Source: Micromonospora sp. WMMD961
Lineage (GTDB): Bacteria; Actinomycetota; Actinomycetes; Mycobacteriales; Micromonosporaceae
Direction of reading: 5' to 3'
Length of the DNA: 64,000 bases
Assembly: GCF_029626145.1 (NCBI RefSeq)
Contig: NZ_JARUBJ010000002.1
Span: 2,887,501-2,951,500, forward strand
Below the pieces are notes generated by a model. That model searched no databases, was not told where the DNA came from, and was given only the letters and a program-made list of their open reading frames with translations. The stretch's first letter is position 1. Each line of letters opens with the position of its first letter. The translations under genes were made by a program, and so were the position numbers. Shown here piece after piece: positions 48,385 to 57,239 of the stretch.

Positions 48385-48792
48385 CTAGCGGACTCCGCGT
48401 CGTCCCACTTCTTTGTGGACGCGGAAGGCAAGGGCGTTCCGGATCCACGAGCCAGATGAACGTGACCTAGTTGAGTTAGAACAAGACAAGTTCTCCCGGC
48501 ATCGGCTCATCCGACGGGCCGCCGAGGGCGCCGGCAGCTCTCGGGCCGCGATGACAGTCGGGTGATCCGCTTCTTTGACGGCTTCTAGCCAGGGCGGCAT
48601 CGGCCGGAACCGGTCGCCCCGCTTGTTGATCGGCCGATAGCTGATGTCCGCCGCTGCGGCATGCAACGACCGTAGGAGCGCGTCGTCGAGCGGCGGTAGC
48701 CCGAGAGCCTCCCGCGGGCGGTTACGGTCGTCGTCGAGTTCGGGCCAGCGCGGGACTGGGGGAGCGGGGCGGTTCTGCACTGCGATCGACAT
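48385..48792 (-). CDS. hypothetical protein
   Basis: A 135-residue ORF beginning MSIAVQNRPAPPVPRWPEL. Residues 20-90 look protein-like (ALGLPPLDDALLRSLHAAAA; PMPPWLEAVKEADHPTVIAA), while the last 40 are Ser/Arg-rich and may be a frame extension past the true end. No family is recognised. The start at 48792 gives the most plausible N-terminus; there is no clear ribosome-binding site. Confidence 0.4.
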   Translation of the reverse strand: MSIAVQNRPAPPVPRWPELDDDRNRPREALGLPPLDDALLRSLHAAAADISYRPINKRGDRFRPMPPWLEAVKEADHPTVIAARELPAPSAARRMSRCRENLSCSNSTRSRSSGSWIRNALAFRVHKEVGRRGVR

Positions 48793-48914
48793 CGCTCTAT
48801 GTTGCCTGGCAACCCCGCAGTGCAGAGCAGTACGTCGATGCCTTGTGACCTTCGTGAATTCCGGCAACAGGCCGCCGGACACAGCGAGCACCATTCAGGC
48901 GGCGAGGAGCGCGC

Positions 48915-49820
48915 TCAGCGGACCGGCAGCGCCCTTGTGCCACCGCCCTTGATCGAGCGAGTCACCTTCGGGCCTCCTGACCAGTAGAAGCATCGGATTC
49001 CCCGGTCGCCGCGCGCCCACGCCTCCTCGGCCGGCACCAGGTACGAGGTGCCCGTGCGGTAGCGCAGCGTGCTGTCAACCGGGACCTTGGCATACCGGGC
49101 CACGAGGGTCCGGCACTTCGCGTGCACGCCGTCCTCGTCGCGGTCCGCGTCCGCGTACGAGGTGTCGGGCGCCGTCCATGAGCCGACGTACTCGAAGGTG
49201 TGCGGCCGGGCGCAGGTGCTCTGCTCGAATTTGCCGTACCGGTCCTCGTTCAGGCACCCGAAGGCCAGCGGTGACGTGCCCTTCAGTTCGTCCCGCAGGC
49301 TGCCGGTGTGCTGCACCGGGTGGTCGTCCGGATGCCGTTGCGCCGAGCCGCCGTCGGCGGTGTCCAGCTCAAAGATGTCGCACCGGAACCAGCGACTGCC
49401 ACCCTGCCATCCGCCCGGAGACGGGGGCGCGACCTGTACCGTCAGACGAGCGCCACGCCAGTCGCCACCGACGAACGCGGTCGCCTTCGCGTCGCATTCG
49501 GCAAACGCCGGTCGCAGCACTGCCGAGCCCACCGGCGGCGGGGTTTCCCGTTCGGCTACCGCGCCGGTGAACGTGCCCAGGTGAAAGGTCTCCAGCAGGT
49601 GCTGCCGCGCACAGTCGACCGGGTGGTAGCTGGTCAGGTAACTCGACGGTTCGGGATCCACGTGGCAGTCGCCCGCCTTCGGGGTGAACTGCACGGCCGC
49701 CGCGGCGGGCGGCCAGTCGTCGGTCAGGTCGCCGTCCAGCCCTGCCGGTGCCCGGCACCCCGCCATCGCCGTCACCCCGGCCAGGGCGGCCACCGCCACC
49801 CATACCCGCCACCGTCGCAT
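48915..49820 (-). CDS. septum-formation-type lipoprotein
   Basis: A 301-residue exported lipoprotein. A basic, hydrophobic signal peptide ends in a lipobox (VTAMAGC, Cys near residue 21). The body is Cys-rich with two similar halves, each with a segment like DCHVDPEPSSYLTSYHPVDC or RPHTFEYVGSWTAPD, as in the actinobacterial septum formation family. It should sit on the outer face of the membrane. GGGGAGGGCGAC precedes the ATG at 49820; the longer reading to 49925 is rejected because it lacks a signal peptide. Confidence 0.8.
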   Translation of the reverse strand: MRRWRVWVAVAALAGVTAMAGCRAPAGLDGDLTDDWPPAAAAVQFTPKAGDCHVDPEPSSYLTSYHPVDCARQHLLETFHLGTFTGAVAERETPPPVGSAVLRPAFAECDAKATAFVGGDWRGARLTVQVAPPSPGGWQGGSRWFRCDIFELDTADGGSAQRHPDDHPVQHTGSLRDELKGTSPLAFGCLNEDRYGKFEQSTCARPHTFEYVGSWTAPDTSYADADRDEDGVHAKCRTLVARYAKVPVDSTLRYRTGTSYLVPAEEAWARGDRGIRCFYWSGGPKVTRSIKGGGTRALPVR

Positions 49821-50069
49821 GTCGCCCTCCCCGTCGTGCCGCGGCAGCATATGCCACCCGGAGGCATCGCTAAGGTCCCCGTCCGCCGTGCGAGCGCACC
49901 AGCGCTCACAGCCCTTGAAAACCATCAGTTCGCGAAGATCCAGGGCTCAGGCGATGGCTGACCGCAGGAGCGGGGGAGACGGCCGAGCGGTGCCCGCCCC
50001 CGGAACGTGACCACGGCGGGCAGGTCGACGAGTTGTTGCGGGTCAGGACGTTTCAAGGCGCGCTGCGCG

Positions 50070-50492
50070 TCACCGGATCTCGTTGTGGGGGTGGTCGCTG
50101 TCGTAGGCCTGGCGGGCCTGGGAGATGGCTGTGCGGTGTGCCAGTGACCAGTCGGCGAGTGCTTTGACGAGGTGGGTGAGGCTCGCGCCGGTTTCGCTGA
50201 GGCGGTAGTCGACCTGGGTGGGCACGGTCGGGTACGCGGTCCGAAGGACGAGGCCGTCTCGTTCCAGGCGGCGCACCGTGAGGGTCAGCATGCGCTGGGA
50301 GATTCCGTCGATGGCGCGCTGGAGTTGGCGGAAGCGTCGCGGTCCGTTGGCGAGTTCGACGATCACGAGAACCGACCACTTGTCGCCCACCCGGTCAAGA
50401 ACGTCTCGGATGCCGCAATCTGGGTGATCCGGCTGTCCGCATGGTTCGAGCTCGGCGGCTCCCGCGGTTACTTCGGTGTGCGTTAGTGACAC
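50070..50492 (-). CDS. HxlR-family transcriptional regulator
   Basis: A 140-residue winged-helix regulator. The family's N-terminal Cys is in HPDCGIRDVLDRVGDKWSVL, the recognition helix in PRRFRQLQRAIDGISQRMLT, and the wing in YPTVPTQVDYRLSETG. HxlR-type repressors often sense electrophiles or oxidants through that Cys. It diverges from the NmrA-like gene, whose promoter it probably controls. Confidence 0.92.
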   Translation of the reverse strand: MSLTHTEVTAGAAELEPCGQPDHPDCGIRDVLDRVGDKWSVLVIVELANGPRRFRQLQRAIDGISQRMLTLTVRRLERDGLVLRTAYPTVPTQVDYRLSETGASLTHLVKALADWSLAHRTAISQARQAYDSDHPHNEIR

Positions 50493-50535
50493 GAGACTGC
50501 CTCCTTGTGAGCCGCCGGGCGCGGGTTCAGGATCT

Positions 50536-50564
50536 CACCGTAGTTACTGAAGAGAACCACGGTG
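50536..50564. promoter_or_regulatory. candidate HxlR operator
   Basis: CACCGT at 50536-50541 and its complement ACGGTG at 50559-50564 with a 17-base spacer, between the divergent HxlR and NmrA-like genes. The inner flanks partly continue the symmetry. The left half overlaps a minus-strand TACGGT that could be the HxlR gene's own -10 box. Confidence 0.5.
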
Positions 50565-50579
50565 GGAGACCGAACAGTA

Positions 50580-51395
50580 ATGATCATGGTGACCGGCGCC
50601 AACGGACAGCTCGCATCCCGCACACTCGCAGCGCTCGGCGAGCGAGAGGTGCCCGCCCTGGCAGGCAGTTCCACTCCCGCCGGCGCGCAGCGCCACCTTG
50701 ACTTCGACGATCCCGCAACCCTCGACCTCACCGGCGTTTCGACCCTGGTCCTCGTCTCGGCCGGGTATGCCGAGGACGACCAGGTCATCGCGCGTCACCG
50801 GACTCTTCTCGACGCTGCGGCTCGCGACGGCGTGGCCCACGTGATCTACACCAGCCTGACCGGCGCGGGGGACCACCTCGGGTTCGCACTCGCCCATCGG
50901 GTCACCGAGCAGATGATCAAGTCCAGCGGGCTCGCGTGGACCATCCTTCGCAACGGGCTCTACGCCGAGCTCTTCGGTGCATTGCTCGCCTGGACTCCTG
51001 ACGGCCTGGAATCAGCGTTCGGGACCGGCGCACTGTCTGCGGTAGCGCGGGCCGACCTGGCAGCTGCCGCAGCGGCCGTGGCAAGCGAGCCCACCGCGCA
51101 TCTCGGCAAGGTCTACGACCTGGTCGGGACCCCGATTACCGCTGGCGACATCGCCGACCGTCTCGGCGCCTCCCATCGCACGATCGGGCTGGGTGAGTAC
51201 CGTAACCGCCTACTCGGCGACGCCAACCTGTTGCCATTTCAGCCGCCGATGCTCGTCTCAATCGCCACCAGTGTCCGCCACGGGTTGCTCAACAACACCA
51301 GCCCCGACCTCGTGCGCCTGCTGGATCGACCGCTCATAGATCCACTCACCGTCGCTGCGGATGCCGCGGCCGCCATGCGCCCAGGCACGCACTGA
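50580..51395 (+). CDS. NmrA/QorB-like NAD(P)-binding reductase
   Basis: A 271-residue atypical SDR. The nucleotide site is VTGANGQLASRTLAAL. HVIYTSLTGAGDHLG at about 95 and LAWTILRNGLYAELFG at about 122 match the QorB/NmrA group, which reduces quinones or senses NADP. Paired with a divergent HxlR gene, it resembles the widespread ytfG(qorB)-hxlR arrangement for quinone or electrophile stress. ATGs at 50580 and 50586 are both possible. Confidence 0.87.
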   Translation: MIMVTGANGQLASRTLAALGEREVPALAGSSTPAGAQRHLDFDDPATLDLTGVSTLVLVSAGYAEDDQVIARHRTLLDAAARDGVAHVIYTSLTGAGDHLGFALAHRVTEQMIKSSGLAWTILRNGLYAELFGALLAWTPDGLESAFGTGALSAVARADLAAAAAAVASEPTAHLGKVYDLVGTPITAGDIADRLGASHRTIGLGEYRNRLLGDANLLPFQPPMLVSIATSVRHGLLNNTSPDLVRLLDRPLIDPLTVAADAAAAMRPGTH

Positions 51396-52037
51396 CACAG
51401 ACACTCACGGCAATGCACCTTGCGCCGCCACTGAGAACGGGCGGCCGGCGCGCGGAGACGGCTCTGGCCGACGTTGCAACCTCGGGCCACAGTTCGTCCT
51501 CGGGGTCGAGGATCCCAAGGGCCACGGCGCGGGGACCAGGAGATCTGGATGCCCGTACGGCGCCGGCGGGGTGCGGGAGCCGGACACGAGGTGCTCGATG
51601 TCCCGTACCAGCACGCACTGATGCTGCTGCAGCCGCAGGTCCCGCCCGGCTCGCCACGCCGCCTTGCACAGTGACCCGCGAGAAGGCGCGGGCGACCCCA
51701 CCGGGGGCACGCGGCGTCTCGTGTCGTCTAACGCCGGGCCCACAGGTTTCTGTGGATCGATGTAGAGCGTTGTGGAAAGCGGGGTGGACTCCGCCGCAGT
51801 TCCGTCATCTGGGAGACCGATCCCACGGGCGGCGTCCTGAGCGGGCACTTCAGGCTGGAGATTTCTTCGGCGGACCCGAAGGCGTCAGCGTTGGCGTCCC
51901 CGCAGAGGCGGTAGGGCAGTTTCCGCTCATGGCCAATGGGCGGACGCGCGATCGTGGCTGGCAGCCGCGCGAAGGCAGGTGCGGCGGCTGGTCGCGACGC
52001 TGCGGATTGCTGCCGGCCAGCCGGTGACCGTCGTCGG
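51396..52037. other. 642-bp stretch without a supported gene
   Basis: Reading frames on both strands exist, but none has convincing protein character, a start signal or a family match. The minus-strand text ILDPEDELWPEV (near 51500) is the only coding-like fragment seen and may be a relic. No hairpin or repeat stands out. Confidence 0.5.
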
Positions 52038-52943
52038 TCAGAGGTAGTTGACGCCAGTCAGGTCCGCGGCTGCCGCCCACAGCCGCGTGCCGACAGCCGG
52101 GTCGACGGCCTCCTGGCTGAGCCGGGCCTCGGTGACTCTGCCTCGCGTCTCCCAGAGTCCGGACGGGCCGAAGAACTGGCCACCCCGCACAGCGGGCTCG
52201 GTCGCAGCGCGTAATTGCGGCAGCGCGCCCTGCGCCACCGGCTGTGTTGCCAGCAGGCCGGCCGACGCGATCAGTCGTCCGAATCGGCCACGGTGTTCCC
52301 AGGCACGCGGAGTCAGGTTGGTGCGGGTCAGACCGGGGTGGGCCAGGGCGCTGACGATCGGCGTTCCGGCGGCGCGCAGGCGGCGGTCCAGTTCGATGCC
52401 GAAGATCGTGGTGGCGAGCTTGGACCGGCCGTAGGCGGTGGCTGCCCGATAGTCGTGTTCGAACATCAGGTCGTCGAAGTCCAGGTGCGCGTTCTTGTGG
52501 GTGATCGAGCTGAGACTGACCACGCGGGCTTCCCGCGCCGCGGCCAGGTTGCCGAGCAGCAGGCCGGTCAGTACGAAGTGACCCAGCATGTTGGTGGCGA
52601 GGTGCAGCTCGAATCCGTCGGCAGAGGTGCGACGTGGGCCGAGCAGCACCGCGCCGGCGTTGTTGACCAACAGGTCGATCGCCGGGTAATCGACAGCCAG
52701 CTTCGCCGCGAAGGCCCGCACGGACGCGAGGGAGGCCAGGTCCAGCTCGCGTACCTCGACGTCGCCACCGATCCGGCGGGCGGCCTCCTCACCAGCGGGA
52801 GTGCGGCGAACGGCGAGCACGACGTGGGCGCCGTGGCGGGCCAGTTCGGTGGCGGTGACCAGGCCGAGGCCCGAGTTCGCGCCGGTCACGATGGCAATCC
52901 GCCCCTGCTGGTCGGGGATCTGGTCGGTGGTCCATCCGGTCAT
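52038..52943 (-). CDS. short-chain dehydrogenase (retinol-dehydrogenase-like)
   Basis: A 301-residue SDR of the group often annotated as WW-domain oxidoreductase or retinol dehydrogenase. Motifs: VTGANSGLGLVTATELA, LVNNAGAVLLGPR, NMLGHFVLTGLLL, catalytic Ser in VSLSSITHK and Tyr/Lys in AYGRSKLA. ARRT-type residues after strand two suggest NADP use. It diverges from the XRE/MmyB-like gene, a pairing very common in actinobacteria, where the regulator controls the reductase. Confidence 0.9.
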   Translation of the reverse strand: MTGWTTDQIPDQQGRIAIVTGANSGLGLVTATELARHGAHVVLAVRRTPAGEEAARRIGGDVEVRELDLASLASVRAFAAKLAVDYPAIDLLVNNAGAVLLGPRRTSADGFELHLATNMLGHFVLTGLLLGNLAAAREARVVSLSSITHKNAHLDFDDLMFEHDYRAATAYGRSKLATTIFGIELDRRLRAAGTPIVSALAHPGLTRTNLTPRAWEHRGRFGRLIASAGLLATQPVAQGALPQLRAATEPAVRGGQFFGPSGLWETRGRVTEARLSQEAVDPAVGTRLWAAAADLTGVNYL

Positions 52944-53023
52944 CTGCTGCTCCTAGGGGTGTCGGGGCGCTGCCCCACTGACGTTAGGAGCCTTTTGGGC
53001 CGGTTCGGTCGTTCTCGGTTGCC

Positions 53024-53040
53024 TAGGTCTGAGGGACCTA
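53024..53040. promoter_or_regulatory. TAGGTC-N5-GACCTA operator candidate
   Basis: A perfect 6-bp inverted repeat with a 5-base spacer in the 131-bp gap between the divergent SDR and regulator genes. It is centred about 40 bases before the regulator's ATG. Confidence 0.55.
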
Positions 53041-53074
53041 CCTTCGGCGGTCCGGGCCGCTGCACACTTGCGGC

Positions 53075-54001
53075 ATGAACAGCGTTCATCCGTACGCTCG
53101 CGAGCTCGGCGACTTCCTTCGCGCTCGGCGTAGTCGGCTGCGTCCGCACGACGTCGGCCTGGAGCCGGGCGGCCGGCGCAAGGTCACCGGGCTACGGCGC
53201 GAGGAACTGGCCCTGCTGGCCGGGCTGAGCACTGACTACTACCAGCGGATCGAACAGGGCCGGGAGGTACGCCCGTCCGACGACGTCCTGGACGCGCTTG
53301 CCGGTGCGCTCGGCCTCGACGACAAGGAACGCCGGCACCTGTTCACCCTGGCCCACGCCGCCCGCCGGTCGATGCCCGCCCGGGTGAGCCGCGATCCGGA
53401 GCGGGTGCCGGAGGGCACACGGCGCCTGCTGCGGGTGATGGACACCCCTGCGGTCGTACTCGGCCGGCATCTCGATCTGCTCGACTGGAACCCGATGGCG
53501 CAGGCGCTGCTCGGCGACCCGGACGCCTACCCTGCCGGCCGGCTCAACATGCTCATGTTGCTGTTCGACGACACGCTGACCGGAGAGCGTGGCTGTCCGG
53601 ACTGGGAGCGGCAGGCTCTGGACTACATCGGCATGATGCGCGCCGCCGTCGCCACCGACCCCACCCACCCGCGGGCCACCGCGATCGTTGGCGAGCTGAG
53701 CATCCGCAGCGCCCAGTTCCGGCGGCTGTGGGCCCAGCACGACGTACGCGACTCGGTCAGCGGCACCAAGACCTTCCGCATTCCCGGAGTAGGCGACATC
53801 GTCCTGGCCTGGGACACCTACCCCCTACCGGGAAACCCCGGCTCCGTCATGCTCGTCTTCACCGCCGAGCCGGGCAGCCCCGACGTTGACCGGCTGCAGC
53901 TCCTGGCATCGTTGCACGCGACCCGCGCAGCGCTCACCAACAAGCACCCCTCCTGGACGGTCGGGATCGCCGCCGACCCCACCTCTAGCGCGACTTCATG
54001 A
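53075..54001 (+). CDS. XRE regulator with MmyB-like ligand domain
   Basis: A 308-residue regulator. An XRE helix-turn-helix occupies about 1-80 (LRREELALLAGLSTDYYQRI, then SDDVLDALAGALGL), followed by the MmyB-like domain (LLRVMDTPAVVLGRHLDLLDWN; GDIVLAWDTYPLPGNPGSVM), a PAS-like fold thought to bind a fatty-acid-like ligand. The ATG lies six bases after a CACACT box and has no ribosome-binding site, so it may be leaderless. It probably controls the divergent SDR. Confidence 0.92.
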   Translation: MNSVHPYARELGDFLRARRSRLRPHDVGLEPGGRRKVTGLRREELALLAGLSTDYYQRIEQGREVRPSDDVLDALAGALGLDDKERRHLFTLAHAARRSMPARVSRDPERVPEGTRRLLRVMDTPAVVLGRHLDLLDWNPMAQALLGDPDAYPAGRLNMLMLLFDDTLTGERGCPDWERQALDYIGMMRAAVATDPTHPRATAIVGELSIRSAQFRRLWAQHDVRDSVSGTKTFRIPGVGDIVLAWDTYPLPGNPGSVMLVFTAEPGSPDVDRLQLLASLHATRAALTNKHPSWTVGIAADPTSSATS

Positions 54002-54102
54002 TCGGACGCACGCTCATGCCGCTGGTCGCGCGGTCACGCCGACGGTCGGGCGCCTTGCCGGGCAGACGCATACCGGTTGTGGCGCCCGTGCACCATCAAG
54101 GC

Positions 54103-54651
54103 ATGAGCGCGTTGATGGACCAACTGCCGGCTTTGCTCGGCGTCCTCGTCGGAACAGGCGGGACCATCCTCGCCACCTTGATCGCGGACCGCTCGCGGTG
54201 GCAGCGCCAGCAGGCGGCGCGGTGGGACGAGCGCCGGCTTCAGGCGTACGTCGAGTTCGCCAACGCAGTCAAGGAAGTGCACACGTACGCGCTCCGGCTG
54301 GCCAACCTGAACGCGCTTCGTCACGGTGTCGATCGTGAACACGCCGTGGCCAGGATGGAAGAGGCCGATATCCGGCGCACAAAGACATGGGAGAGTGTCC
54401 TCCTCCTGGGCGACGCCGCATCGGTCACTGCGGCCCGCGAGTGGCGCGCCGCAGTGACGGACATCGCCCGTTACGCCCGCGGCATGACTTCCGCGGGGTT
54501 CGAGCTGGCTGCTGGGCTCGGCCATGCAAACGAGACACGCGATCGCTTCTACCAGGCGGCCCGGGCGAGTCTCGGCATCCGGGGATCGGCCGTGCCCCAG
54601 TCGGACTGGCTGGCGGGAAAGTTGGACATCCGCACACAGCAGGACGCCTGA
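54103..54651 (+). CDS. membrane-anchored hypothetical protein
   Basis: A 182-residue protein with one N-terminal helix (about 6-26, LPALLGVLVGTGGTILATLI) followed by a positively charged juxtamembrane stretch SRWQRQQAARWDERRLQAYV and a long helical cytoplasmic part. This layout is shared by many small actinobacterial proteins of unknown function. ATG 54103 with AAGG nearby is preferred over the reading from 53998, which overlaps the regulator's stop and lacks the helix at its start. Confidence 0.72.
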   Translation: MSALMDQLPALLGVLVGTGGTILATLIADRSRWQRQQAARWDERRLQAYVEFANAVKEVHTYALRLANLNALRHGVDREHAVARMEEADIRRTKTWESVLLLGDAASVTAAREWRAAVTDIARYARGMTSAGFELAAGLGHANETRDRFYQAARASLGIRGSAVPQSDWLAGKLDIRTQQDA

Positions 54652-54818
54652 GCGAGCGGTACGCGTCGGCTCTCGCCCTGGAGAGCCCGTCGGGATCGAC
54701 TCTTCGTTGCGGCGGTCTCCTGCCTGATGGCAGAGCGAGCAGCACGGCGTAGCACACCAAGGTCACATACACGCTTCTGCCGCTCTCGGCGCGGGCGGCG
54801 AGCAAGACGGACCCTGCG

Positions 54819-54831
54819 TACGCTGCCGTGG
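54819..54831 (+). promoter_or_regulatory. -10 box of a probable leaderless VOC transcript
   Basis: TACGCT (54819-54824), six bases, then GTG at 54831. No ribosome-binding site precedes the gene. Confidence 0.45.
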
Positions 54832-55223
54832 TGCAGATCGACTTGGTTGCCCTGATCGTTGACGAGTACGACCCCGCGATCGCGTTCTTCACTGACGTAC
54901 TCGGCTTCGGTCTCGTCGAGGATTCCCCATCGCTGACCACTGACGGGCGGCCCAAGCGGTGGGTCGTCGTCCGGCCGCCGGGTGCCCAGACCGGGATTCT
55001 CCTCGCTCGCGCCGACGGAGAACGCCAAGGTGCCGCAACCGGTAACCAGGTAGCCGGCCGGGTCGGGTTCTTCCTCCGAGTCGACGACTTCGACGCCGCT
55101 TACCGACGGATGGCCGAGGCCGGTGTCACCTTCGTCCGGGAGCCACGGGCAGAGCCCTATGGCCGCGTGGCGGTCTTCCTCGACATCGCCGGCAACCGGT
55201 GGGACCTCCTCGGATCCGCATGA
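54831..55223 (+). CDS. VOC-family (glyoxalase/dioxygenase-like) protein
   Basis: A 130-residue vicinal-oxygen-chelate protein with the paired beta-alpha-beta-beta-beta fold: LVALIVDEYDPAIAFFTDVL at the start, VGFFLRVDDFDAAYRRM beginning the second half, and the ending VFLDIAGNRWDLLG. The typical first metal ligand His is replaced by Leu or Ala in the first strand, so metal binding is doubtful. Function could be resistance, isomerisation or none. GTG 54828 is an alternative start. Confidence 0.87.
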   Translation: MQIDLVALIVDEYDPAIAFFTDVLGFGLVEDSPSLTTDGRPKRWVVVRPPGAQTGILLARADGERQGAATGNQVAGRVGFFLRVDDFDAAYRRMAEAGVTFVREPRAEPYGRVAVFLDIAGNRWDLLGSA

Positions 55224-55383
55224 CGCCGCCGTAGTTGCCAGTCGAGGCGCCCAGTTCAGACGTCCTGATCTGCCGCGAAGCGCTCGCCACCGAAAGGTGG
55301 TGTCGGCCGGTGTGCGCGGTCCGAACGAGCCGACGAACGGCTGTCGGGGACGCTCGTGAGAGGTGACATCTGTCGCCGGTAGG

Positions 55384-56139
55384 TCACGCGAGCAGGGTGG
55401 CGTCATGAAGTATCAACGGTGACCACTGTTGCGCGCCGTCGCGTCCGTGTTGCGGATCGACGCCAATGAAGCGACTTGCGCTGACGCGGGTGAACGTGTG
55501 GCGGGAGTCCCAGTCCACTGTCGCTCGCTGGCGGATTTGTTCGGCGCACCGCCACGCTCGGCGGCGAAAATCGGCGATTGTCGAGTGTCCGTGCACTTGG
55601 CCGAACGGCGGGGGTTCCGCGGCGTGTAACCAGGAGTCGTACAGGTGAGGGCCTGCCTCGGCCCACAGCGGTCCGCGTTCGTGCCACAGGATGTCCTCGG
55701 GGCGGGTATTGAGCAGATCCGCGGTGGTGGCAGCGGTGACCGGTTCACCCAGTTGCCGCCAAGCATCGAGAGCGAGACCTGCGTGGGTGATCAGGAACTC
55801 CTCTCCCTCGGCGGTGCGTACCGCAGCCGCGACTCGCAGATACTCCCGCAACCACCAGCTTCTCAGGAGCGCGGCGTCTTCGTCGGACAGTTGCTGTGGC
55901 CAGAACCTCTCGGCACCCAGGTACTGCGATTCGTGATTGCCGATGAGCTGGATCCATCGCCGCGAGTCCGCCAGTCGCTGCCGAACGAAGGCGAGCACGC
56001 CGGCGCTGTCCGGCCCGCGATCGATCAGGTCGCCGACCTGAATCACCACGGCATCTGGATCCGTCAGCACAGGTGCCACGGCCTGGGACAGCTGATCGGC
56101 ACATCCGCCGACGTCACCAATGATCACGATCTTCGCCAT
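55384..56139 (-). CDS. PPP-type metallophosphoesterase
   Basis: A 251-residue calcineurin-like phosphoesterase. Motifs: IVIIGDVGGCADQL, VGDLIDRGPDSAG, LIGNHESQYLG, ITHAGLALDAW and VHGHSTI. In motif I the usual GDxHG has Gly in place of the metal-ligand His; the other ligands are present. GDxxDRG and GNHE place it near ApaH/PrpE and the phosphatase of RNA-repair PnkP. The ATG at 56139 follows GGAGG; a longer reading adds 19 residues. A motif GCGGCAGAT lies 58 bases upstream (56197-56205, minus strand). The substrate is unknown. Confidence 0.85.
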   Translation of the reverse strand: MAKIVIIGDVGGCADQLSQAVAPVLTDPDAVVIQVGDLIDRGPDSAGVLAFVRQRLADSRRWIQLIGNHESQYLGAERFWPQQLSDEDAALLRSWWLREYLRVAAAVRTAEGEEFLITHAGLALDAWRQLGEPVTAATTADLLNTRPEDILWHERGPLWAEAGPHLYDSWLHAAEPPPFGQVHGHSTIADFRRRAWRCAEQIRQRATVDWDSRHTFTRVSASRFIGVDPQHGRDGAQQWSPLILHDATLLA

Positions 56140-56196
56140 GTCGACCTCCGTAGGGCCGATGCTAGCCACCATCGAGGCACCTATCAGAACGCGCAC

Positions 56197-56205
56197 ATCT
56201 GCCGC
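56197..56205 (-). repeat. GCGGCAGAT partial motif upstream of the phosphoesterase
   Basis: The nine-base core of the dispersed motif on the minus strand, 58 bases before the phosphoesterase start and in its orientation. A related element, GCGGCAGATC, lies at 55267-55276 on the same strand, downstream of the gene. Confidence 0.35.
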
Positions 56206-56252
56206 GATCCGCGGCTCTGCAGCTGACTGATGGGCCTCGGTTGAGCCGCTTC

Positions 56253-56281
56253 GGGAGCCCGCTCACGATGAGCGGGCTCCC
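56253..56281. terminator. perfect 13-bp hairpin
   Basis: GGGAGCCCGCTCA (56253-56265), loop CGA, and its complement (56269-56281), in the 560-bp stretch between kptA (ends 56700) and the phosphoesterase start. It would end leftward transcripts from kptA. The rest of 56140-56699 shows no convincing gene on either strand. Confidence 0.75.
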
Positions 56282-56699
56282 CGGAGCCTGGCCCGGCTCG
56301 AACGGTGCTGCCATCCCTGGGTCGGTGACGTGCGGTACCCGGCGCCGCACGTTGGGCAGGCCGGCCTTTGAGGCTAGTGCGTCCAAGCCCGGGTACGGGA
56401 ACCCTTTCGCGCACGTGCATCTCCTCAAGTCCGAGCAGGCCCTAGTTGCGGTCACCTGGTTGAGGCCCTGACCCTCGCCGCGCACCTGCTCAGCTCTTTC
56501 AGGCCGCAGCTCTTCGTGTCCGCACGGTGCAGACCGGCGGCGGGAACCTCGACGGGGTGAAGCGGGCCTTCGCAGAGCGGTCGTGTTGGCCGCCGTCTCC
56601 TGCTCCCGGCCCAGGGGCGCCGCGCCGGATGTCTCGTGCCGCATCCCGTTCGGGGCCGTACGCACTCCGCCGGATCAGCGGCCCGGGACAGGCCGGGGC

Positions 56700-57239
56700 T
56701 CAGTCGAGCAGATACCTGGCGGGGACCGCGTCGGTGAGCCAGACGCCGTTGGCGCTGCGGTGGAACACGTGCCCGTCGGCGGCCATCGTCGCCGCGTCGA
56801 TGGTGAGGATCACGATGCGACCGGCCCGTCGGGCGCCGACCCGGCGGGCGGTCTCGGTGTCGGCGGAGAGATGGACGTGGTGCCGTCCGCCGCGGTGCAA
56901 ACCGGTGGCCCGGATCGACTCCAGCGCACTGGCGCCGGTGCCGTGATAGAGCCGCTCCGGTGGGGTCACCGGGGGCAGCCCGAGGTCCACCGGGACCGAG
57001 TGGCCCTGGTTGGCCCGGATCCGCAGCACCCCGTCGGTGCCGGGCTCGACAGCGAACCGCTGCTTGTCGTTGCCGGCGACGACCGCGTCCAGCTCGGCCC
57101 GCTCGATCCGTAGGGCGGCGAGCACAGCGTCGACGGGAGTCCAGCCGGCCGGGTCGAGCACCAGGCCGGCGCTGTCGGGATCGTGCCGGAGTGCCTTCGA
57201 CATCCGTTTGCTCAACTTCACCAGGTGCTCGCGTTCCAC
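56700..57239 (-). CDS. kptA: RNA 2'-phosphotransferase (KptA/Tpt1)
   Basis: A 179-residue NAD-dependent enzyme that moves an internal 2'-phosphate from RNA to NAD, releasing ADP-ribose 1'',2''-cyclic phosphate. The KptA/Tpt1 motifs are LSKRMSKALRHDP (Arg18, His19), RANQGHSVPVDL (Arg75), YHGTGASALESI and GRHHVHLSAD. Bacteria have no tRNA splicing that leaves 2'-phosphates, so its substrate here is an open question. The GTG start lies six bases after CACAAT, a leaderless-type arrangement. The PIN-like gene lies 108 bases upstream in the same direction. Confidence 0.93.
   Translation of the reverse strand: MEREHLVKLSKRMSKALRHDPDSAGLVLDPAGWTPVDAVLAALRIERAELDAVVAGNDKQRFAVEPGTDGVLRIRANQGHSVPVDLGLPPVTPPERLYHGTGASALESIRATGLHRGGRHHVHLSADTETARRVGARRAGRIVILTIDAATMAADGHVFHRSANGVWLTDAVPARYLLD

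Noticed and set aside
51413..52027. A 204-codon plus-strand ORF and a 147-codon minus-strand ORF
   Set aside because: Neither has a convincing start, a family motif or plausible protein composition.
56162..56665. A 167-codon minus-strand ORF before the phosphoesterase
   Set aside because: It would run through a perfect terminator hairpin and overlap the phosphoesterase promoter; composition is not protein-like.
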